NCBI RefSeq assembly: GCF_041296385.1
Contig: NC_091017.1
Span: 55,052,714 to 55,116,713 of the forward strand
DNA length: 64,000 nucleotides
Direction: 5' to 3'
Source of the DNA: Aphelocoma coerulescens
Taxonomy: Eukaryota; Chordata; Aves; Passeriformes; Corvidae
The notes under the pieces were generated by a model that worked only from the letters and a program-made list of their open reading frames with translations, was not told where the DNA came from and did not search any database. Position numbers and translations under genes: made by a program. Shown piece after piece: positions 1 to 15,000 of the stretch (the first letter of the stretch is position 1; each line of letters begins with the position of its first letter).

Positions 1-44
1 TACAGTATCTCCAAATCCACATGACGAACATCAGGATTTCGTTG
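1..44 (-). CDS. SLC30A9: SLC30A9 exon 18 (C-terminus, cut by window edge)
   Basis: Encodes QRNPDVRHVDLEIL, matching human KRNPEVRHVDLEIL. After the final Leu only TA of the stop codon is in the window. Acceptor TTTCAG at 45-50. The 3' UTR lies outside the window. Confidence 0.95.
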
Positions 45-3000
45 CTGAAATAAAATTTAAAAACAATGTATTGAAAATATTCAAATACATTTTTGTGCAT
101 CATTACAAGTAATTTACTTCTTGTATGATGTTGTCAACTGGATAACAAATCCCCTTTTTGGGTAACATAGGGACTATTTTAAAATGAGGAAGAGTTTCAA
201 CAAACATTGTCCATTTTATAAGGCATTTTTTGAAAGCTAGGTCATCTTTTTATTTGAAAAATACTTTTCAACATCATGGATAAATTAGTTCTTATGCCTC
301 ATAAAGTATGGAGAAGCTCTCAATTTTAAAAAGGCAGTAGAGTTTTATGTAAAACTGTTCAGATACACGTACATGTACATATCCCACTTTCTTAGTTTTA
401 CCAGATACTTTCCTGAATAACGGGTAAGATTTTTGAAATAATTTATTCTATGCCACTGAAGCTATTTATAAAGATTCAGAATACTGTTTCTATTAAGAAA
501 TATTCATTTTCTGATATTGTAGAAATACATTATCATCATTACATCAATTGTATAATCCATGAGAAAGTCATGACTTCAAAGTCATCCAGCATGTGAACAT
601 GACTAGTATGTTTAGTAAAAGCATATTCAATACCAACACAATCACTATATATATGCCTACACCAAAAAAACATATCTATGTTTATAAAAAATTTAGACAT
701 GATCCTGCTCCTCCAAAACCATACAGGAAGAACTGATTCAGACAGTGCAATTAAATTCAAAAACAGTATTTTGACTTTTAAAACAGGACAAACCTAGGGA
801 TAGAAACTTAAACTAGAATATTTATGAAATATAACAAGCAAGGACAGACATGCTCTTGAGTAGTGTCTCATGTCCAGAAAAGAGAGTCATGGCAGGACTG
901 CTTTTATCTGGGGGTCAATATTCTTGTAGTTCTGAATTCATGCCAGAAAGGTAAGACTGACAGCCCCAATATACTTACAAAATTAAAAATGGAAATAACC
1001 CTTTCTTGCATCTGCCAGAGGATATTTAAATAGCAGAATTAAAATAAAAATCATAAGAAAGCTGAGAGACTTTTGTAAAGTCAAATAAACACTGTATGGC
1101 TTCAACAAGAGTGAAAGATGTTGAGTAGCAGTCCCATCACCCAGAAATATTTGATAGAATGCTAAGAACCAGCTTAAAAAAAAAATTTGCTTTTTTACAC
1201 CCAAAAGAGAATTCAACAGCCTATAAATAATCTGAAATTCTGAGAATACAGTTACAAAGACATATTCAGGTCTATTTAGTGAAAATTTGTTCTGTGTTGG
1301 TATGAAATGGAACAAAATACGTAACAAATGCATCAGTGGCAAAGGAAGGATTTGCTGGTGGTCAGAACGTAGTTAATAAAACTATGGCGAGAAAATGTGC
1401 ATTCATAATATCAGCCTCTTTCCCTCTCTCATATTTACAAATGAAATCCCAAAAATTAGATGCAGTGATATTGTTTAAAATATATCACAGAATAAGCACT
1501 ACTAATAAGCAGTTAAATTTACCTTCAGGTCCTTCTCAAGTCTGTCTACTTCAGCTCCCAGAGTGTCAATGATATTCTCACCATGCTTAAGCATAAAGGC
1601 TTCTAATTCTTCAAGGGTTTTTACTTGCTGAATTTCCTAGGAAGAAATTAAATTTAAGAGACTGAGATGAGGAAAAGAAAATAAAGGAATAACACTCCAG
1701 AGGGTCTTGACATATTTCAAGAGGGAGGAAAAAAAAAAACCTAAACAAAACACTTCAGCTTTTGCCATTTACTCTCAAAACATCATCTGTTCTTATGTCT
1801 CAAAGACACAGAAGAGTAGCATCTATTAGATGAAAACAGCTGGCTCTATCATTACACCTGCATGTGATACAAAACCTTCTTCTATCTTTAATTGATTTCC
1901 TCCTCAACTTTCCAAATAAGTTTAGAGAATTTCATTCATTTTCTAGAAGTTTCTGAGGTATTCCTCACAGCAAGGCAGAGCAACCTGTTCCACTGTCTCA
2001 CCACCCTGTGTATTCTTTCCCCATTTTCTACATTCTTGCTATTCCATTACACTGCTTACTCTGGGCATCACATAACCAACTCATCTGAAAGTCCATAAGG
2101 ATTACTACAAACACTGCTGTAAATATGACTCCTCCATAATATCAGAAACTTGAAGACAATTGACAGGAACTCAGACTAAGAGACCAACAGCATATGAAAC
2201 CGAAGGAATGACATTAAGGAAGAAAGGATGTTATACTCCACCCTCCAAAAGACCACAGACATCAGCAGCACCAAAGCAGGTACTACAGTATTGCCATAGA
2301 ATCTTACAAGGGTTGGGGTCAGAAAAGGTCTGAAAGAGCATCTAGTTGCTCCCCCACTGCCATGGGCAGGGACACTTTCTGCTACACCAGGTTGCTCAGG
2401 ACCCCATCCAACCTGGCCTTAAGCACTTCAAGGGACGGGACATCCACAATTCTCTAGGCAACCTGTTCCACTCTGACCACCCCAGTAAAGAATTTTTTCC
2501 TTATATCTCATTTATATCTATCACCTTTCACTTTAAAGCCATGAGCTTTCCTTAGAGGTCTCACACCAAGCTGTCTGGAAGCCATTTGTCCTGTAGTTTA
2601 TCGCAGCTGCAGTATGCTTGGGATAAATAGGTTATTGCAAACAGACACAGAAACTATGAAACAGCTAATTCTTCTTGTGCATTCAAGTACATGACATCAA
2701 CTTCTTTCTCCTTCTCACTACTCTAAAACTGAAGAGGAATAATGTAATTGATCAAGCTTAAAAAATATCTCAACCACAATAACCCATGACTATGATCACA
2801 GCAAGTCTAACATGAAAAAAACCAAGGTAATCTGAATGACAGCATTTCAACAAACATTTAACAACTGTAGAAAGAATAATGTTGACAGCAGTGCTAGTTG
2901 AATGAGCTGCTTATTTGAAAAAGTATAGATCAAAAGACAAGCACGATGTTTGCCTTTGACTTCAGATGGCTGAATCCTACTGAAAGGACCAATGGTTTTA

Positions 3001-6000
3001 TAGCTGACATGAGGTTACTATGTGAAAGAACAATGACTTGTGTAAGAAACAGTTGCCAACCTACAAGCAATCAGGAAGATCTTTTCCAACAATACTAGAA
3101 GTATTGGAAGAACTAGTGAAGGTTGCATGCAATTGCCAAGGGAAATAGCAGGTAAAGAATAAAATCTAACAAAGCATTTAAAAGAAGACTAGCGTACTGA
3201 AAACTGCAACAGCAAAGCAGCCAGGCAAACTTGCAGTGCCTCAGTGGTACAAAGCTGACAGCACTCTTCCTCTCAAAAATGTATCATATTGAAATCCAGT
3301 ATATGAACAGGTCAGATATTGCACTGTACATACACATAAGTAATTCTTAATTTGACATGTTTTTAAAACTGGGATACTAATGGTTTAAAAAATTGCAATG
3401 TCAAATTTAAAGGTAAACTCTGAAGACTTCTAAGTAGTTTTTAATGGATAGACAAAATGCAGACATCTGACATCTGTATTTAATTTTCAAAGGGTAGAAA
3501 AGAAAGAAATCTTGTACACAAGCAAATTTACCAGTGAAAACTGGTAAGGAAGCAAAACATTTTGCTCACTTAAAACTCTCCTTTTGATTTAGATAAATAA
3601 TTATTTTCTTCATACTTCATAGTTCTGCCATATAGCAGAGAACATCTCCCCATTTCTAGAATGAAAAGAAGGATTAAGAAAAGCTACACTGAACTATACT
3701 AAAATCAGAGACTGACACCTACTTAAGGATGGTAATTTTTAAACATCACCAAAATGCTGAATCATGTGATGCAAGCAATCCATATTCACACAGTCTGAAC
3801 AGCTGGACCTGTAAACCCTAACACTGCATCACCAACACCCAGGGTAAATGGCTCTGACTAAACAGATGCCTTTTTGCAGGTGACAGGCTTCTAATTTTAA
3901 CTGCAGATCTTGTAATTCAGTAAATGTATTAGAAGAATTATGTTCTCATCAAATTTTTTTTTTACAAATCTGTATTTTCTAACAAAACAATCACAGAATA
4001 TTCTGAGTTGGAAGGGACCCAACAAGGGTTATTGACTCAAACATTTAGGTGAATGGCCTGTGTAGAGAACAAACCCACAACCTTGGCACTATTGGCACCT
4101 GGCTCTGAACAACTGAGCCAATCTCAAGGGTAATGAGTTAAAAAAAACCCCTGCTTTCCTCCTACTCAGGCACTTTTTCAGCAGCACATAATACGATTCT
4201 CTGTAAGTACATTTAAAACACTAACACAAAGTAAGAACATCTGCAACCCTTCATACAAAGAAGTGAAATGTACCTCACCTACTTGCAAGTCTTGGGTTTA
4301 GAGGTATTTGAAATTGGAAAGTAAATATCAGATACTGGGGTTACAAAAGCAATTTTTACACATACTTGTAACAGCTGTTCAATGTCTTGTTTTTCCAGGT
4401 AAGACCGAGTAACAACACGTCCATCAAAGTCTACTTCTGCCTTGAATCTCACTTTGCTCATTCCCATGTCTGTGGCTTTAACATCATGAATTGCTCTGAA
4501 ACATATACATTTTTAAAGAAAATGTAAAACAATATAGAACAAACCACTAGCTAGTTTGACTTCTCAAGTTAACAATACTGTCACCACAAAATGATCCCGT
4601 AATTTTAAAAGGTCACAGCCTTTGACAAAATATCCTCATTTTGCCCACTCACAGTTCCATTAAATACTGATTTATGTTTAACTGGTTATACCACTTTGAC
4701 AGGTTTCTGCAACACCAACACATCTATAAATCACTGCAATAAAAGCCAGACTATTAGAAGCATCACACATTTAGAACTAGACTAACAGTATATTTTAAAA
4801 AAATCCACAATTAAAAGTGTGAGAACTTCCCTATTCTGTGTTAAAAGTTCAAGTCCAACTTATTTTCTACTGCAAAGTTTTTGTATATATACATGACACT
4901 ATTTAACAATCTTTAAGTACCCTCAGTTCTGAGGAAAGGAACAATAACCTATTGTTAATCACTGAAAGGACACATTGCAATTATAGAAGCGTCCTTTCCT
5001 AAAGTTGGTAAAGGCATGATCTTTTGGAGAATTTTCAAAAATACATCTGACATAAGAAAAAGTTATGGATATTTTATTTGGAACTCATTTTTGATCCTTC
5101 AGAACTATTAATCACAGCTTATCAAGATACACCTGTTTGTAAATGCTGAAAAAGTATATTTATTTAATGGTTCCTAATAAATACTAGAACATGAAAGCTC
5201 TAATGTTTATATTTTGGTCCTTTGAAAAATTCTGGTTTTCTGTAGCAGTTTTGTTCCAGCTTGTTGGACAAATTCTAATGTGTGAATATAGGTAGTAAAC
5301 AACAAGCTCTTAATTTTTCTGGGATAAGAAGTAAACTCAGGACCAAGACATATGGTGATGTATTTCAAAAAAATTAAATAGTCTATTTTTTTCCTAATTA
5401 TATTAGCAAAAATTCAGTTTATCTTTAAAGCCAAGGGAATTTAAAATTGCCACTGCAGAGTAAGTTTCCACATTCTTCCATCAAGGTCAGAAAAAATAAG
5501 TGGAGTCTAAAACACGGGACACAAATCACAAAAGTTTCACATTTTTCAAATTCCTGCTTCTGACATTTTCAAAGTAAAACAAGTATAAAATATTTCAAAG
5601 ACTTTTAGTTTATTAACAGAAAAATGCAATCTTGACAATTTGGTAAATTCTAACACAAAATTCAGATTTAGCAACGCAGCTCACTTGATGGAAAGTACCA
5701 AACTTTGCCTCCATTTATTTTGCTAAATTGTACAATTTCACTGAATCTTTACATTTAGCACACTCTTTGTATTAATCAAATTTACTCTTCCCAACTAGAA
5801 ATGCTTCTTTGCATCAGAATGTTTATAAATCAGAAATAACTTCACAGGCAGTGCAGGAAGAAAGCAGAAGGCATGTATGTTGGAAGGAGTCTGCTAGAAT
5901 GAACAGCCAAAAAATGAGACAGAAACTTTAAGATGAACAATCACAGGACGCTTTTACAGAATACTTCTTGTAATACTCAAGGTGGAGGAGAGGTAAGTAT

Positions 6001-9000
6001 ATTAAAGAAGAAACAGAACATGAACTAAATATAGAGACACCACAACATACCTCGTAGTAAATATTTAAGCAGATTAAAAGAACTATCAGCTTACTGGTAG
6101 CAATAAAGTCTTTCCAGCTCCATCCCAATTTACACAACTATTCTGTGGGAAGGTATCAAATCAAAACAGTATTAATGGGAGTAAACTAGACGGCATCAAA
6201 CTACCTCATCACAAAGAGGGTATTTAAGACAACAGGTGTCGTTAATGAAGACAATTGGGAGCCATGTGATTCAAAAATATTGAAGACATATCAGGTGCCC
6301 ACCAGAGCTAAGCAAGAAGATAAGAAGTGATATTTGAGATTCTCATTAAGCAGCAGCCTGATAAAATTCAGTGAAATTATGCATATTCTATACATGTGAA
6401 GGAATTTGTGCATATAATCTGACCAGGAAAGATAAGACAGTGAGCCAAGAGGAGAAAAATCACTAATCATTCAAAAATACAAATGTGTATGCTAAAGCTT
6501 AACTTCTGGATGGTTAATAGACAACATCAATTCTAACCAGGGAAAAGAGCAAGTTTCACATTAATGAAAAATTTGTCAGAGAACATCGAGTTACTGGTTT
6601 TGAGCAATTGGTTGTAATACTTTCAGTTTTTGTCCAAACCAGAATGACAGATTTTCCAGCACAACAGAAGCACAACTACCCAACAGCTGTTACAATGAAG
6701 TAAAATTAAAGATGAAACTGTCACTACGAATAGTTTATGCCTAGGAATCTGTGATTAAATTCCATAAAAACAGAATCAGGACAGAGTCTGTACCACATCA
6801 CATATTTTATTTCACAGTTATGAAAGGCTAATTTCCCACAGTTCAGTTAAGCTGACCACAAGAATGATTTAGGCACCAAAGGTGTCAATGAGAGTTAAGA
6901 ATGGAATGTAAGCAAGATTATATTAGTACAACAAAGCATTTTCCTACTAATAGCAGAGAAGCCTATTGGATATTTAAATAGAAAAAAATGCTTCTAATCC
7001 AGCAGGTTCCATAACTTATATTCAAGAGTAAAAAGAACTAAGAATAACTGTGAAGGCAAATTAATTTTTCATCTTGCAATACTGATGATAATTAAAACAA
7101 AACTAAACCAGGTTAACACCACTGTGCCAAAATTTAAGACCAGTAAACAAGTCCATCCATTTAACTGAGGACAACTTCACCTGACAACTGAAGGAAAAAT
7201 AGTGAGAAAGGTGGAGAGAAGAATTATATACTAAGAACACTAATTCCAGTCATTAAGATTTTAGGGAATGTAGTCTTATCAAACAATCCTGTTAAAAAAA
7301 AATTAAAGTATCAACAGTTAGTTGAAAAAATATCACCACCATGGAGACTTATTTTAGTAGGACAGCAGTTAGTAATGTCTGATAATCAAATACTTTATAA
7401 TTAGCAATGGACCACAGCGTTCAGGCAAGCTACTGCTGTCGTAAGTTAAGTGGTGGTGCTGATGGGGGCTGAGGGAGTAGATATCAGAGCCCCTGGATCC
7501 TTTTGTCAATTTGGATCTAAAATATCTTCTGATGAATACTAAACGATTCCCTAGTATGTCCCCCTCCGATTTGGCAAAACACATCTGCAAATAAACATTG
7601 CAAACTGCCTGAAAGAACAAGGGAGGAATATTCTGGGAGCAGGAATTGCAAAAAGCATAGCATTGAGAACTGAAAACCCTGAAAGGTTGAAATAAAAAAG
7701 CAAGTACAGCTTTAGAAGCAGACCAGTAATCAGGAGCTTTTTCTTTTACATTTGGTGTCAGTAGAATATGTAAGAGTAGAACACACTACTACACATCTCC
7801 ATTTAAGAAAACGTGAGAGTTTGAATGTTCAAAAAAATGCTGAAACTTTCATAAGTCCAAAGCTTATGTTGAGGAAAATATACAGGTAATCCTTTGAAGA
7901 AATAGTTAATGTTAAAAAACTTCCTCGTTTCAGTTGCTCTGATTTTTTTTTCTTATTTCAGCCTTTGGTTTGTTTGCTTTCAGCTTTTTCCTCAAATTAC
8001 ACACAAGGGTAACAAGCAAGGGTAATATAAGTTTACATCACAGAGAACTGAGATTAAGACCGGATGTTTTATTAGATGATGTATGTTAACCAAGCTAGGG
8101 ATAGTAAGCTTGTTATAAGAACTTGGGCAAAGACAAACTGGGCACTGAAAGAAATCAAAGCTGATAATGTAATGGATCTAAGAAAGAGATAACTGAAGAC
8201 AAAGTGTATACAGAAGGTATGATAAACACCTAAACATGTTTCAGCTTATAACCTCCAAAAAATAAAAACACACAGTTTCTCACTAAGTCTTTACTTCTTT
8301 TATTATTCACACTTTTTTAAAATTAAGGTACTTCTTGTTTAAAAAAAAAAAATCTACAGCAAGAAGAATGTGAACTAAGTCTGCTCTGTTGAGAAGTTAG
8401 AGCCACCTATAAAACAGAATACAATATAAAATGGTACTTGGCCTGGGAGAAATTTTATTATTTCAGCCTCAACAAGCAAAAGCCACCTGTGCACTTTGAA
8501 AAAAAGAACTACAGAAGTCCCATACAAATAGTCATGTGAATTCACCTACTCTAACACAGCACTGCTGACACATCCTTCACCATTCAGACTAACCCAGGGC
8601 CACCAGAAATACTCAATTTAATTACTGACATGTGAAAGCACTAACAGAATTGTATTCCGAATAGGAATCTTGTTTAGTTGCTGGAATGAAGGGCATGTCG
8701 TCCAGACCTCTTGCTTGGAACTGTGAGGATGCAGCACTTAGTTTCTTTCAAGTACTCTGGCACTAACTAATGGGCTTAGGTTTTTTCCTTCACAGCTCAA
8801 AACTTACTACAAATTAAAAAAGCACTAGAATATTTCAGCTGATTTACACAGAAATATATTCCTAAATAAAGATTAAAAAGAAAACAAAACTAAGTTTTCT
8901 TCTAAATCAAGGTTAAGAGGGTTAAAGCTAAAATAGCTCATTGAAAAGCATTTAAGCAAGATTTTAGAATTACAATGAGCTGTAAGTTTACTACAAATTG

Positions 9001-12000
9001 CAGACTTGCAAAGAAGGAGAAATTAGCATTGAGTTAATTTTATAAGCATGTAACATGCAGAATCCATTGCATCATAATACCACTGTAGCACATCCTGCCA
9101 GCTGCTACAGAATTCCACACACTGAATATTAACAGAATTTAAGTATTTAAGTGCTAATAAACTATTCAAGCAACATAACAGTATCATTTAAGCACTTGCA
9201 TTTCATGCATTTGAAAATAGTTTTAAGTCTGTGATGGCTTTCTCATTAAGTCACTGTCAATTCCTGTAGTTAATGTGGCTGTTAGAACATATCTGCAATG
9301 CTATTTTAGTTGTTGAACACCTGGGAGGTCCAAGTATTCACTTACTGAAAGTTTTAGCACAGAAATAGAAGTCAGCAATAATAGAGATTCTAGAATCCCA
9401 ATACAGAAGATTCCACACTAAAAATAATCTTACCAGACTTCTCTCATTAAATGTTATTTTCTTCCTTTTTGTTGTTCATAGTAGAGACTGAGCTGTAAAG
9501 ATCCTTACCTTACTACAGGATCACTTTCCAGTAACTCAGTGAGCCGCTGCAGTTGTTCAGGTTCAATGGATCGTCCCAGCAGGGCTTCAGTGTTAGTGTA
9601 GATTAGAAATGCTGACACAGTTCCTAACAAAGTTCCAACACCTAGAGACCCCACACTGTCATAATATGGGTTTCCTAAACAAGATAAAGCAAATTAGTTT
9701 CACAGAGTATTTCTAAAATATAGCAGAGAATTCCAATTTCACACTTAAAAGAGTACATAGTTTTGAGGGGTTTTCTGGGTTTTGCTTTTTAGTGAGATTT
9801 TTTTGGTTGGTGGGGTTTTTTTTCCAAATTTTTTTGTTTTGTTTTTTTTTTTAATTCAGTGGAGATTTTTTCCTACTGAGGAACATAATGAAGCTGGAAG
9901 AAAACAAGCTATCAAAATAAATCCTTAAGTCCCTCCTAGGACCACTCCTGTCTCCTGCAGGACTAATAAACTAATAAACTCTTGTCTGTATATGTGTTTC
10001 TATATTAGCAAACATAAATTTATACACAAAGTTATATCCACCTCAACATAGGTAGCAGCACAAAATCCAGTGTTCTTTTATCAGTAACTCAAAAATTTTC
10101 AAGTATTAACCATTTCTGGAATACAGTACTTATTAATAAGTTTCAAACACTCATGTTCAGATCTACAGAAATAGTACTGTGTTTTTAAGCTGATGAAGGA
10201 AACTAGAAATGAAATTTAAAAATTAATTCTATATAAAAAATGAAACTTACAATTAAGCCATTAGAAGCCACAAGAAACAAAATTCCAATAATTATTGTCT
10301 TTAAAAATCAATACTTAAAAAGGGATGAATAAGTAATCATCCCTCTTTAGAAAATTTAACTATGCAGCAAAGACATTCTGAACCATTTGCTATACAGATC
10401 ATCCTACGTTTAGTAAAAAATAACTTAGTTTGTATGACAAAATAGCTCAAAAATCTGCTTACAGAGTACAAGTATCAGAAAAAAAGAGCAGAGACATATT
10501 TGGCAACCAATATAAACGAAATGCTCTATGTTCATATCATGCATGGGAAGAAATCCACATTCTGCTTGCCTCTGTGCAGAATTTTACCTGTTAAAGAAGT
10601 CAGACCCATGCAGGTAGCAGCTACAGCCACGCTCAGAACTGCTGCAGCATCCTCCAGTAACACCACATTGGTACTGGGATCACGACTCTGCACAACTGTA
10701 CATACAACAAAAAAAATTACGTTGCTTTGAAAGCTTAGCTTTACTACATTATGCACAGTACTTAAACTATAATAACAACAGCAATTTAAAAGAACAATTT
10801 ATGCAACTATATAGGCGTAATCTGAATTTTGGCATATGCACACACTTCTGATAGCATTTATACATACAGAGAAAAACCCAGTTATGGAAGTGTCTCAAAA
10901 ATGTTAGAAAAATTAAAAGGGGAATTTATCCTGAAAAATACATGCACTTAGCCAAGTATTTAAGCAGTGCTCTTAAATGAATAGTTTTCACCTAATTTGT
11001 AAAATGTTATTTGTTAGTAGAATAGAAAATAGATCAATAAAGGGAAAAGGGAAAACAGAAAATGGTTTCTATCATTATGCAAATAGTAGTGAACAGATTG
11101 TGTTTTAAATAACCACATACCTTACTGCTATAATGATACATACCATATTGATAAAATGAGAGACCCTTGGCTCGAGCACTCCTCCGAATTTCATTTATAG
11201 CAACAAGGAGGGTGGCTGAAACAACAAAGTTGTTGCTGAAAGATGCTAGAGGCAAAAAGACTTGTTTCCATTTTGAAAACAGGGCACTTTTCTTTATATC
11301 ATAGCAACAGATCATAAAGAAAGCTCTGATTATTGATACTTTGAATAAAGATAGAGCATAGTTGCTTTATTTTCTACGTGTGTCTCCCATACAAATCAGA
11401 ACAGTTATATTCACTGATAGTTTAATACCAAAAAGGCATTCCATGTCTACTTCCCAAATTATGTGTTCTTCAACTTCTTATTATATAGACATATATAAAA
11501 AAGAAAAGTTTTCACACATTTCTTTTTGTTTGTTTACAAGTATTTGCAACAGAGCTCAAAACTTCACTGCGTGAGTAAGGATCAATTATTACTGTAATTA
11601 CTGACACAGTAATCTTAAAAGATTACAAATACTGAAATAGGAACTTGAAACGACATACCTCCTTCAGATACCAATGACCCTGCTAAAATGCAGTATGCCT
11701 GCAAGGAAAAAAAAGGATCAGTTACTATATTATATACATATTTCTACAGATCTCTTCACCACAGGTTATCCAAACTTAGCATTACAGAACCACATTAACC
11801 ACTGTGCCATGTAATTTTCCTAAACAGAAGGAAACCAATAATATTTGACTCATGCAAATATTCCAAAACAGGAAAGGAGGACCTCTTGGTGGGGGCTATA
11901 AAAGGAAGATGCAGGGTTTAGAGAACAGCTCATTTTGCTCCAAGATCAACTGTAGCTCTTAAAAAGATTTTTTTTCTTTAAACACATTTTCATTAAAAAT

Positions 12001-15000
12001 GGTTTGAGTTAATTGTGTTGGGATTCAAACTGACTCACGAAGTGATTTTCAGACTATGACACTATTTTTTATTAAGTCACTGGTTTTAAATACAATACCA
12101 AACAAGATTAGCTTACCCACAGAAGAGATTCTACAGGATGAGGGTGGAGTAAACCTATGATCCCATGATACCAAGAAAGTCCTGCACCCATCATGAAAAT
12201 GCCAACTCCACTAATCAGGGAGGCAATATAGCGCATATTTGTGAAACCATACCTAGAAGAAAGGAAAGAAAATTATTTCAGGAATATAAGATTCTACATC
12301 TCTACAAACATATCTCAAAGTTTGCCATCAATTTTTACATGCCTTAAATTATCATCATATGACTTGGCATCTATTTAAGACAAAGCAGCTAAATCCAATC
12401 TAATCCAAGGGGGAAAAAAAAGAGCCTACTTGAAAAAGGATATCTAATACATGCAAGGACACCAAGCATAAATATTTTTATAACTTGTTTTTAAACAGCT
12501 GTATTAGCTTTGGTACAATGACTGAGGATTTTACAACTGAAAAAAAAAAAACAACCAAACAACATTCATGCCAGGTTTAGATTTTAGTGAAATGCTACCT
12601 CTAAATGAGGACTCTAGTTTTGTGAGCAGCCAGTCTACATAATTCATAAAACTAATTTAAAGGGAATAAAATGTATACATCTCTCAGTAGTACAGCTAAC
12701 TACACACATTCAACACTTGCAGTTTTTAAGTGCAGTGGAAGAATTAAAGCAATATTAAAAGTATGTATTTATTCCTTTTTTTGGTTTTAACTCCATCTAC
12801 AAACAGTGTATTTTTTTTGTCTATATTGAGGAAGAAGGGAAAGAAGTGAGAGGGAAAAAGGAGATATGATGAATATTTGCACAAATGTAAGATTTAAATT
12901 TTTCAAATTTTAATGATGCTGTTAATGAAAAAAAGGGTAACTAATTCCATAAATTAGATGTATTTTTGAACTAGTGCTTAAAGAATGAATGACTTGCCCA
13001 AACATATGAAGAGTAAAACAGGTCAACCCCAAGAAAATATAATGTAGAGTACAGCTGTAACTTTCATGAACTTGTAAGAATTTATCAAGTACTACCCCTA
13101 TTACTAGATAAAAACAAAGAGCAGTTAATGTCAAACACAACTCCTTATGGTACAAGTAACTGGCTCACATAATAGCACTTTGTTGAAAAAAGGAAGAGGA
13201 CAGTAATTTTTATTTTTAAAAAATCCTGTGATCCACATGAACAGTGCGTAAAAACAAAGTAGATCTATTAGTTGGAAGAGGCAGAAGAGCCCACAACAAC
13301 TTAGAAAACATAGCAAAAGCATACCATGAAAAAAAAACCCAACAAAAAACCAACCAAAACATGCACCAAGCCACTGAAACTACAACCCCTGCAGCTTGAA
13401 AGAAAACCCTTTTCTTATTTTATCTATTGTAAAATCAGAAACAATACATATCAGAAATGACACAAAACAGCAAATTAAAAAGAACAAGGTGATGCACAAA
13501 CAAGAACTGATCTTACTCCTATATATAGTTACCAAAATCTTTATTTACTCAAAAAGCTTACGGATGACTAGGGTCAGGCGTCCGTGCAGACTGACTGATG
13601 CCCAAAGCTAGCAACGCCTATTTAAGACAAAAGGTTAAAAAGAAAAAAAAAATTAGAAACATTCTGTATCAACTCAACTTGAAAGGTAAAGATAGATGCA
13701 ATTTGTTGAAGTGCATATATGCTTTGCTACTGATATCTTACTAGAGCTGGAATATAAACCTCAAAATCTGTCATCTAAATCTACCACTCCCAAAAAATTG
13801 TTAGCTATACCTACATATATAATATATACACAATTATATGGTGTGTGTATATATAATTACTGTTAATTATAACTTTAGAATTACAACTGAAAATGAACAT
13901 TACATGCAATCACAAGTGTTATTGCTGTGCTTCAGTGCAAAGGAATGAAGTTGCTCAGGGAACAAAGCTATTTAAATAAATCCCTCTTGAAGAGAAATTA
14001 TACTGACTGTGGTGTAGTATGGTCATGACATAACATTTAAAGCAGTAACTTTACACTGCAACTTTTCAGCATATTTTGAAGGAAGAAATAACCCCTTGCC
14101 ATCTAAATTGCCTGTCTGGCATATATTTAATTAGGCATGTATTAAGTTGTTGATACGATAAATTATAAATCTAGACCTGAATTTTGCAAAGCACATGTTT
14201 TGTTTTAGGACTATCGATAATGAAACATAGTAACAAATACTGAAATGCAGACACTTTAGTCTTAGCAGCAGCAAGCTGCTTTGAGGCAGCAAGGTTTCTC
14301 CTGTGTTTTTCCCAAAACCACACACTCAATTATTTGAAAAAACAAAACAAACCCTCCACATTTCAGTGGAACGTTCAACTTTGATATTTAAAAAACTATT
14401 AAAAAAAACTATTTAAAAGAATAGCTCTTCAATGTATATAATACCACTATCAAACTTGGTTCACCTGTACATTGACACACTTGACCAAGTGAAAAATCAA
14501 ACACTTCAAGGCTGGCCTCCCCATAAATTTAAGTACTAGCAGTTGAATTAGGAGCACCCCTGTCTTCACTTTACACCTGGAACAGCTGAAAGGTTGTGTA
14601 AAACCATCAAACAAAATGTGAGTCCTAACTCAGTCTTCCTGGACGGAAAAGCATACTAGGTCCAACTCAAGCAAGAAGTTTGCCAAAACTATGTTAATAG
14701 ACTTTTCAAGATATTCAGCCTGCTCTAAGGTTCCATAGATTCCTCAAATTTGGAAGAGCACAAGACTGTTGCATTTTATGAATTACAAGCTACCCAAGGA
14801 CTCATCTTTCTTGAGCTGCATGAGCCTTTCTTTCAACCCTTTCTTTAAGGGTTGATTTTTTTCCCCCCAAAGCCTTGCAATATCATTTCAAGGTCTCATA
14901 ACACATGCTTCAAGCATACTATAGAAAACAGTGGAAAAAACAACATTCATTTTATCCCTGCACATTAATATTACATGCTCAATTCTGAGCCTGCCACTTC

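Larger units (their letters stand above)
1637..4365 (-). other. SLC30A9 intron 16
   Basis: Holds a CR1 fragment (about 2296-2560) and a tRNA-Ile-type SINE (about 3990-4129), listed separately. The rest is AT-rich and unremarkable. Confidence 0.85.
9675..13561 (-). other. SLC30A9 introns 14 to 10
   Basis: Short introns separating exons 15 to 10. Intron 14 begins on its 3' side with a T/G-rich low-complexity stretch (9774-9853). Otherwise nothing is recognised. Confidence 0.75.
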
